A DNA stretch of 21,990 nt. Origin: an uncultured Clostridia bacterium (lineage in GTDB: Bacteria > Bacillota > Clostridia > Oscillospirales > Ruminococcaceae). The translations under genes were made by a program, and so were the position numbers. The stretch lies in assembly GCA_937892655.1 (NCBI GenBank), contig CALBJC010000105.1, forward strand, positions 1-21,990. The letters run 5' to 3'. This document shows positions 17,528-21,990 of this stretch, in pieces. Position 1 is the stretch's first letter; each line of letters opens with the position of its first letter. The notes under the pieces are model-generated. The model was not told where the DNA came from. It saw only the letters and a list, made by a program, of their open reading frames with translations, and ran no database searches.

Positions 17528-17556
17528 TTGAAATTATCATCGGATTTTGGTATATT
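17528..17556 (+). promoter_or_regulatory. Promoter of the NCS2 purine permease
   Basis: TTGAAA (17528-17533), 17-bp spacer, TGG-extended TATATT (17551-17556). Transcription would begin near 17563, just upstream of a small hairpin (TTTCTGA 17572-17578 with TCAGAAA 17583-17589) that has no T run. The remaining 17390-17527 is AT-rich and shows nothing recognisable. Confidence 0.7.
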
Positions 17557-17610
17557 TAATCTATGAGAAAATTTCTGAGTATTCAGAAAAATAACAAGGG
17601 GGATTTAAAA

Positions 17611-19056
17611 ATGTTCGAGAAACTCTTTAAACTCAAAGAGAACAACACAACAGTCAGAACAGAAATCGCCGCAGGTCTTACAACCTTCTTTGCAATGGCT
17701 TACATCGTATTTGTAAACCCAAATCAGGTTGCAGCAGAGGGCGCAAACGGCTGGCTGGCAGGTCTTGGTGCAGATGGCGCTGCATTGGGCAAAATCTGGA
17801 ACGCAGTATTTGTAGGTTCTATCATCGCAGCAGCTCTTGGTACATTGCTTTATGCATTTTTGGCAAAGTTACCTTACGCTCAGGCTTGTGGTATGGGTCT
17901 TAACGCATTCTTCTGCACAACATTCGTTTCAGGCGCTTACTTTGCAAACGTTGATGTAGTTGCCGGCTATCAGTCAGGTCTTTTCGTAATCTTCATTTCA
18001 GGTATTCTGTTCCTGATTTTATCAGCAACAGGTGCTCGTACTTATATTGCAACAAATATGCCTGATTGCTTAAAGAAGTCAATTCCTGCAGGTATCGGTT
18101 TGTTTATTGCTCTTATCGGCTTCAAGAATGCAGGTATCATTCAGGCTAACCAGTACACATTCGTTCAGTTCAACGATATTCACGGTGCTATCGAAAACGG
18201 CACATTCAGAGCTACAGCAGTTCCTGCTCTTGTTGCTCTTTTAGGCTTCTTTATCATTGGTATCTTAGCTAAGCTCAATGTCAAGGGTAATGTTATCCTC
18301 GGTATTTTGGCTTCAACAGTTCTCTACTATGTATTTATGTGGGAGCTTCCATCATTTGATAATACAAGCATTACTCAGCCATTCAAGGATTTTGCTGACA
18401 TCGGTTTATTCGGCTTTGCAAGTAAGGATGGTATCGACGCTGCATTCAACGGCGCTCATATCGATGGTATCTTAGGTCTTGTAATTTTAGTTATCACATT
18501 CTGCTTAGTAGATATGTTTGATACTCTCGGAACTCTTTACGGTACAGCATCAGCAGCTAATATGCTTGATGAAAACGGTGACCCTATCGGTGTCAACAAG
18601 GCAATGATGTGTGACTCTATCGCTACAGTAGGCGGCGCTGTTGCAGGTACATCAACATGTACAACATTCGTTGAATGTTCAGCAGGCGTTGCAGCAGGCG
18701 GCAGAACAGGTCTTACATCTTTGGTTACTGGTATCTGCTTTATCCTCTGCTTATTCATTTCACCTTTAGCATCAGTTATCCCTTCAGCAGCAACAGCTCC
18801 TGCTCTTATTTATGTAGGCGTTCTGATGCTCAAGAACTTTGCTAAGGTTGATATGGAGGATATCACAAGTGCAATCCCTGCATTTATCGCACTCATCATG
18901 ATGCCGCTCACATACTCAATTTCAAACGGTATCGGTCTTGGTGCTATTTCATACGTTATCCTCACAGCTTGCACAGGTAAGTTCAAGAAGAAGGATATCA
19001 TGATTACAATAATCGCTGCAATCTTCGTTGCAAGATTCATCATGGTTACAATGTAA
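17611..19056 (+). CDS. NCS2 family purine (adenine/guanine/hypoxanthine) permease, AzgA/PbuG type
   Basis: ATG 17611 is chosen for AAGGGGG about 8 nt upstream; an in-frame ATG at 17563 is near the predicted transcription start and lacks a binding site. The 481-residue protein has some 12-13 membrane helices and the AzgA-type NCS2 signatures: N-terminal TTVRTEIAAGLTTFFAMAYI and VNPNQV, GMGLNAFF, the acidic DMFDTLGTLYG, and TSTCTTFVECSAGVAAGGRT. This branch imports purine bases by proton symport in the cytoplasmic membrane. Which base cannot be told from the sequence. In many Firmicutes the gene is behind a purine riboswitch; the ~48-nt leader here is too short for one. Single-gene unit, divergent from argS. 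Confidence 0.92.
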   Translation: MFEKLFKLKENNTTVRTEIAAGLTTFFAMAYIVFVNPNQVAAEGANGWLAGLGADGAALGKIWNAVFVGSIIAAALGTLLYAFLAKLPYAQACGMGLNAFFCTTFVSGAYFANVDVVAGYQSGLFVIFISGILFLILSATGARTYIATNMPDCLKKSIPAGIGLFIALIGFKNAGIIQANQYTFVQFNDIHGAIENGTFRATAVPALVALLGFFIIGILAKLNVKGNVILGILASTVLYYVFMWELPSFDNTSITQPFKDFADIGLFGFASKDGIDAAFNGAHIDGILGLVILVITFCLVDMFDTLGTLYGTASAANMLDENGDPIGVNKAMMCDSIATVGGAVAGTSTCTTFVECSAGVAAGGRTGLTSLVTGICFILCLFISPLASVIPSAATAPALIYVGVLMLKNFAKVDMEDITSAIPAFIALIMMPLTYSISNGIGLGAISYVILTACTGKFKKKDIMITIIAAIFVARFIMVTM

Positions 19057-19078
19057 TTTTAAACTAATCACAAAAAGT

Positions 19079-19116
19079 AAGCCACTCTGCAAAAGCAAAG
19101 TGGCTTCTTTTTATTT
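19079..19116. terminator. Bidirectional terminator between permease and lipoprotein genes
   Basis: A 12-bp stem with one C/A mismatch (AAGCCACTCTGC with GCAAAGTGGCTT), AAAA loop, T-rich on the plus side after position 19106 and giving ACTTTTTG on the minus side. Confidence 0.8.
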
Positions 19117-19132
19117 GGAGAGATTATGTTTT

Positions 19133-20230
19133 TTAAACGCCGATGCAAGCAACTGTTCTGCCGTTTGATTCTGTGTAGGCTACGTCTGACAGAGTAAGAA
19201 TATCGTTGCCATCTGCGAGTGTGAATGTAAATGTCACTTCACCACACTTTTCTAAAAGTGCAAAGTCTGTATACAGGTCAAAGATGTATTTGTATTCGTT
19301 TGTATCAAAGTCAATCTGTGGCTCTCTTGCAGTATAAGCGATGATGTTGCCGCCCATACCCATATTTGTGTAGTAGATATCCTCGTTTTCCTGATCTCTT
19401 GTGCAGCTCTGGTTTAACATTTCAAGGCCCTGAGGGTAAGTATCTATTGTGTTGTAGCCAAAGCGCTGTGAGAGATATGTGTTGAGGTCATCTGTGCTGA
19501 ACGCGCCCGCATCGTTTGTAGGAATAGTCGCTCTGATAAGGTGGATAAGCGAAGCATTTAAATCTTCAACGCCCTGCCACTGCTCATTTGAGTATTCGTT
19601 ATTTTTATCAAACATATTTGCCATATACGCTCTTGCAAAATTATATCCGTCTGCAGGAATGTCAACAAGCGTATCCAGAAGCTCATAAGGAGTATAAGCG
19701 CCATCTGGTACAAACTCGATAAGCGGCATACCGCCTTCATAAGCACGAAGCTCATACTGCGCTGTTGTGCCCTCATCAAATGAAGCACATTCTGAATTTA
19801 TAATTTCAAGAGTTACATCAGCTGACAGATAGCCATTGCCTGCGCTTGTTGAATTGATTGTATAGATAGCATCAAAGCCTTCAAAGGCTGAATGGTCTTC
19901 ACCGAGTGTGTAGTAGCCCAGAAGGCCTGTATTACCGTTGCAGAGTGTCTTTAAAAACTCCTCACAAAGCTTATCTTCAGAGAGCTCTCTGATAGCGTCC
20001 TCAGTAGTAGCCACAAGCTCATATCTGTCAGCGTTGTCAGCTGTATCATTGCCTGTGTTATCTGTTATTTCATCAGGTGCGCTGTCAGGCTGTGAGTCTG
20101 GTGTTGTCTGTGTAACGTCAGCGTTGTCGCCGTCTAAAGCTGTGCTGCTCGGGTCTTCAATTGAGCAGGCTGTAAGGCTTGCCATAAGTGCAAGAGTTGT
20201 CATAAGTGTTAAAATAGATGTCTTTTTCAT
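19133..20230 (-). CDS. Lipoprotein of unknown function
   Basis: The 365-residue product begins with a type II signal peptide, MKKTSILTLMTTLALMASLTAC, with the lipobox LTAC and Cys22 as the expected lipidated residue. A low-complexity Asp/Thr/Ser/Pro linker (~23-68) follows, then a ~295-residue globular part. No known domain is recognised. It is acidic, with several aromatic patches (LLGYYTLGEDHSAFEGFDAIYTI, GYNFARAYMANMF) and few cysteines. It should be anchored to the outer face of the cytoplasmic membrane. AAAGGAAA precedes the ATG. It is a single-gene unit with its own promoter, divergent from the HAD gene and convergent with the permease; neither neighbour gives a functional clue. Confidence 0.75.
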   Translation of the reverse strand: MKKTSILTLMTTLALMASLTACSIEDPSSTALDGDNADVTQTTPDSQPDSAPDEITDNTGNDTADNADRYELVATTEDAIRELSEDKLCEEFLKTLCNGNTGLLGYYTLGEDHSAFEGFDAIYTINSTSAGNGYLSADVTLEIINSECASFDEGTTAQYELRAYEGGMPLIEFVPDGAYTPYELLDTLVDIPADGYNFARAYMANMFDKNNEYSNEQWQGVEDLNASLIHLIRATIPTNDAGAFSTDDLNTYLSQRFGYNTIDTYPQGLEMLNQSCTRDQENEDIYYTNMGMGGNIIAYTAREPQIDFDTNEYKYIFDLYTDFALLEKCGEVTFTFTLADGNDILTLSDVAYTESNGRTVACIGV

Positions 20231-20267
20231 AATGATGTTTTCCTTTCTTTATCTGTTTGTATTATAA

Positions 20268-20296
20268 ATGATAATACCGTGAATAAATTTTGTCAA
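20268..20296 (-). promoter_or_regulatory. Promoter of the lipoprotein gene
   Basis: On the minus strand, TTGACA (20296-20291), 17-bp spacer, TATCAT (20273-20268); a TATAAT lies a few bases further downstream. Confidence 0.65.
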
Positions 20297-20337
20297 CACA
20301 GAAAATAGCCTAAATGAGCCCTTTGTCAGCGCAAAAA

Positions 20338-20365
20338 TTGTTTATTTTGCCGCTGTTATTACAAT
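20338..20365 (+). promoter_or_regulatory. Candidate promoter of the HAD phosphatase gene
   Basis: TTGTTT (20338-20343), 16-bp spacer, TACAAT (20360-20365). Weaker than the other promoters here, but well placed, about 50 bp before the start codon. Confidence 0.4.
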
Positions 20366-20417
20366 GCTTTTTATGTTAGAATAACAAAGGCTTATGAATT
20401 TAAGAGGAGTGTTATTC

Positions 20418-21251
20418 TTGAAAAAGGCTTTGTTTTTTGATGTTGACGGAACTATTACCCATAACAGCTGCGGTCTGCCACAGACAGCGGTTGATGCGAT
20501 AAGACAGGCAAGAAAAAACGGTCATCTGTGTTTTTTGTGTACCGGCCGTCCTTACGGCATTGTGCCTGACCCTGTAATTGAAATAGGGTTTGACGGGGCT
20601 GTATGCGGCAGCGGCTGCATGGTAAGAGCAGGTGAGGAATATCTGCTTGAGAAATACATTGATGTGGATGTTGTAAAGGGCTTTGTAAGCCTTCTTGATT
20701 CTATGAATCTTCCTTACAACTTTGAGGCTTTTTCAAAGGCTTATCAGAATACTCAGATGGCTCATATCAATCAGTGTCAGCAGGATGAGGAGCTTGAAGG
20801 TAACCCTTGCGGACGCGAGTTTATCGAGCGCTTTGAAAAATTCAAATGGGTTGACAATATGTCAGAGTATGATTTTTCAATCCCGATAACAAAAATCTGC
20901 TTTCGCGCGAGTGAAGAAGATTTAAAAGCCGTCCGTGAACGTGCTGACAAGCGCCTGATACTCAATACCCATAGCGGAGAATTTATGGGTATGCGTCATA
21001 CCGAGGTTATCCAGACGGGCTTTGATAAGGGTAACGGTGTTGAGATGCTGCTTTCTCATTTTAACATCTCAAAAGAAAACTCAATAGGCTTTGGCGATAG
21101 TATGAATGACGTTGATATGTTCAAAAACGTCGGTTACAGTGTTGCTATGGGCAACTGTGCACCAAAGCTCAGAGAACTTGCTGATTTTGTAACCCTGCCT
21201 GTATGGGAGGATGGTCTTAAAAAAGCACTTGAAAAGCTTGGGCTGATTTAG
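20418..21251 (+). CDS. HAD-superfamily (Cof-type, IIB) hydrolase
   Basis: Start TTG 20418 is preferred: AGAGGAG (20403-20409) lies 8 nt upstream and the protein then begins KKALFFDVDGT as Cof-type phosphatases do. An in-frame ATG at 20394 has no binding site. The 277-residue product has HAD motif I (Asp8 nucleophile and Asp10 acid in DVDGT), motif II (Thr in LCTGRP), a C2B-type cap in the middle, a conserved Lys in TGFDKGNGVEMLL and motif IV GFGDSMNDVDMF (Asp227, Asp231). These cytoplasmic enzymes dephosphorylate sugar phosphates, flavin precursors or nucleotides with Mg2+; the substrate here is not predictable. Single gene. Confidence 0.9.
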   Translation: MKKALFFDVDGTITHNSCGLPQTAVDAIRQARKNGHLCFLCTGRPYGIVPDPVIEIGFDGAVCGSGCMVRAGEEYLLEKYIDVDVVKGFVSLLDSMNLPYNFEAFSKAYQNTQMAHINQCQQDEELEGNPCGREFIERFEKFKWVDNMSEYDFSIPITKICFRASEEDLKAVRERADKRLILNTHSGEFMGMRHTEVIQTGFDKGNGVEMLLSHFNISKENSIGFGDSMNDVDMFKNVGYSVAMGNCAPKLRELADFVTLPVWEDGLKKALEKLGLI

Positions 21252-21260
21252 CCTTCTGAA

Positions 21261-21376
21261 AATATAGTGTCTGAAAAACTCAAAATTGTTGCAAGGCTTG
21301 AAATTTTTTCAGAAAGCTGATTAGCTTTCTCCTGCCTTATGGTAATATAGTGCTTAAAAAATCTGAAATTGTTGCA
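21261..21376. repeat. Pair of imperfect 33-bp direct repeats
   Basis: Copies at 21261-21293 and 21344-21376 share AATATAGTG, an A-rich centre and AAATTGTTGCA, 26 of 33 positions identical, offset 83 bp. Each is followed by a hairpin: AGAAAGCT/AGCTTTCT (21311-21330) after copy 1 and GAGAAAAATA/TATTTTTCTC (21384-21413) after copy 2. Most of the gap 21252-21434 is made of this arrangement; no open reading frame is credible there. Confidence 0.6.
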
Positions 21377-21434
21377 TTTGATTGAGAAAAATATTTGAAA
21401 GCTTATTTTTCTCGACTTTAAATGTTTGTGCTTG

Positions 21435-21464
21435 GCGGCAAAGAGCAGTCTTTGCCGCTTTTTT
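21435..21464 (+). terminator. Terminator downstream of the HAD gene
   Basis: A 10-bp perfect stem (GCGGCAAAGA with TCTTTGCCGC) and a GCAG loop followed by six T. It is 180 bp after the HAD stop, so the transcript would include both repeats. From here to 21660 the DNA is AT-rich and I see no gene. Confidence 0.85.
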
Positions 21465-21660
21465 ATTGAGGTTTATTCCTATTAAATATATAGCACCTTT
21501 CCTATAACAAGATCTGACCTTTGAAAGCCAGACTTTTTGATAAAATATTAACATGTAATTTTCTTTACTTTTGAAAAAGCGATAAAATATAAATATATTG
21601 GTATAAAAAAGACTACTAAGAGTAATCATTATATTGTAGAAGTTTATAAATATAAATAAA

Positions 21661-21679
21661 AGAACTAATAATTAGTTCT
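21661..21679. terminator. AT-rich palindromic terminator overlapping the lysozyme stop codon
   Basis: A 19-nt palindrome, AGAACTAAT-A-ATTAGTTCT, with T runs on both sides (TTTTATT on the plus, TTTTATTTAT on the minus strand). The lysozyme stop (21672-21674) is inside it. Confidence 0.55.
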
Positions 21680-21990
21680 TTTTATTATACATAATATCTA
21701 TATCTACTACGTTATCGTTAATACCTTTTACTTTACCTTTATCAGTCATTTGCCATAAATAATATTTGCCTTCATAGTCTGTTTTATCTGTATAATGAGC
21801 TAACCACGTTTTATAATCTGTTTCATACCAATAATTTTCTAAAGTATATTTAGATCCATATAACATAGCTTTATAATCTTTTGATTCTATATAATTCATA
21901 AATGTTTTTGCTACTTCTGTTAAATTATAAAAACTTAGATTATAACTTCTATAAGTATCAAAATTTTCCCAATCGAATGCGATTGGTAAA
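21672..21990 (-). CDS. GH25 lysozyme (muramidase), C-terminal part (runs off window)
   Basis: The minus strand is open from the window edge to TAA at 21672 and encodes about 105 residues: PIAFDWENFDTY, then YNLTEVAKTFMNYIESKDYKAMLYGSKY, ENYWYETDYKTWLAHYTDKTDYEGKYYLWQMTDKGKVKGINDNVVDIDI. These match the late beta-alpha strands of GH25 (catalytic-side DWE, xYGSxxx, the W-LAHYT segment, the YxxWQ(M/Y) segment and xxVDxDxxY end). GH25 enzymes cleave the MurNAc-GlcNAc bond of peptidoglycan and occur as phage endolysins and secreted cell-wall hydrolases. Base composition and codon use (AAA, TAT, TTA, GAT) are far more AT-rich than in the other genes. The N-terminus and any signal peptide are outside the window. 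Confidence 0.85.
   Translation of the reverse strand, partial: LPIAFDWENFDTYRSYNLSFYNLTEVAKTFMNYIESKDYKAMLYGSKYTLENYWYETDYKTWLAHYTDKTDYEGKYYLWQMTDKGKVKGINDNVVDIDIMYNKKN

Noticed and set aside
17390..17610. Purine riboswitch upstream of the NCS2 permease
   Set aside because: No purine aptamer core was found, and the predicted leader of ~48 nt is too short to contain one.
21571..21599. TTGAAA-N17-TATATT promoter-like sequence on the plus strand
   Set aside because: It lies in very AT-rich DNA where matches arise by chance and points head-on into the lysozyme 3' end with no gene to drive.
21354..21629. A 91-codon minus-strand frame across the repeat and terminator region
   Set aside because: It reads through a strong hairpin terminator and the repeats, has no ribosome binding site and no family resemblance.

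Overview
The window looks like a piece of a Clostridia chromosome, probably an Oscillospirales/Ruminococcaceae-type gut anaerobe. The evidence is moderate-to-low GC, GGAGG-type ribosome binding sites with some TTG starts, sigma-A promoters with 17-bp spacers and frequent extended -10 elements, and the gene set: an oxygen-sensitive 2-hydroxyacyl-CoA dehydratase/activase pair, an M3 oligopeptidase, an NCS2 purine permease and large multi-domain signalling proteins. Genus cannot be fixed from the sequence alone.

Layout. Positions 1-352 hold two gene fragments that do not belong together: the N-terminal part of a folB (minus strand) abuts the last ~60 residues of an FtsX-like ABC permease (plus strand). 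A terminator and a consensus promoter follow. Positions 539-6825 are a two-gene signalling operon: a membrane hybrid histidine kinase (HisKA-HATPase-REC-Hpt), then a 1305-residue protein with an ECF-S-like membrane region, an extracellular two-component-type beta-propeller, a Y_Y_Y domain, an HD-GYP c-di-GMP phosphodiesterase and a C-terminal receiver. Positions 7087-10822 hold three plus-strand genes: a SipW-like signal peptidase homologue that has lost its catalytic residues, an M3 peptidase and a small membrane protein. A bidirectional terminator separates these from the minus-strand block 10898-17313. That block contains the dehydratase-like gene, the double-activase gene, a decayed ktrA/trkA remnant in the activase leader, and argS. 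Positions 17314-17610 carry divergent promoters for argS and an NCS2 purine permease. A lipoprotein of unknown function (minus) and a HAD phosphatase (plus) are transcribed divergently. The last 700 bp hold a pair of imperfect repeats with hairpins and then an abruptly AT-rich stretch with the 3' end of a GH25 lysozyme.

How the genes work together. The most distinctive unit is the signalling operon. The kinase ends in an Hpt domain and the next protein ends in a receiver, so a phosphorelay from kinase to a ligand-sensing c-di-GMP phosphodiesterase is the natural reading (inference). The second unit of interest is the activase/dehydratase pair. Both proteins carry a DT(V)CYPA motif, suggesting the two halves of a HgdAB-like (or double-cubane-cluster) reductase, one fused to two ATP-dependent activase domains. 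The other genes are housekeeping or of unknown role. No tRNA, rRNA, CRISPR array or intact mobile element was seen.
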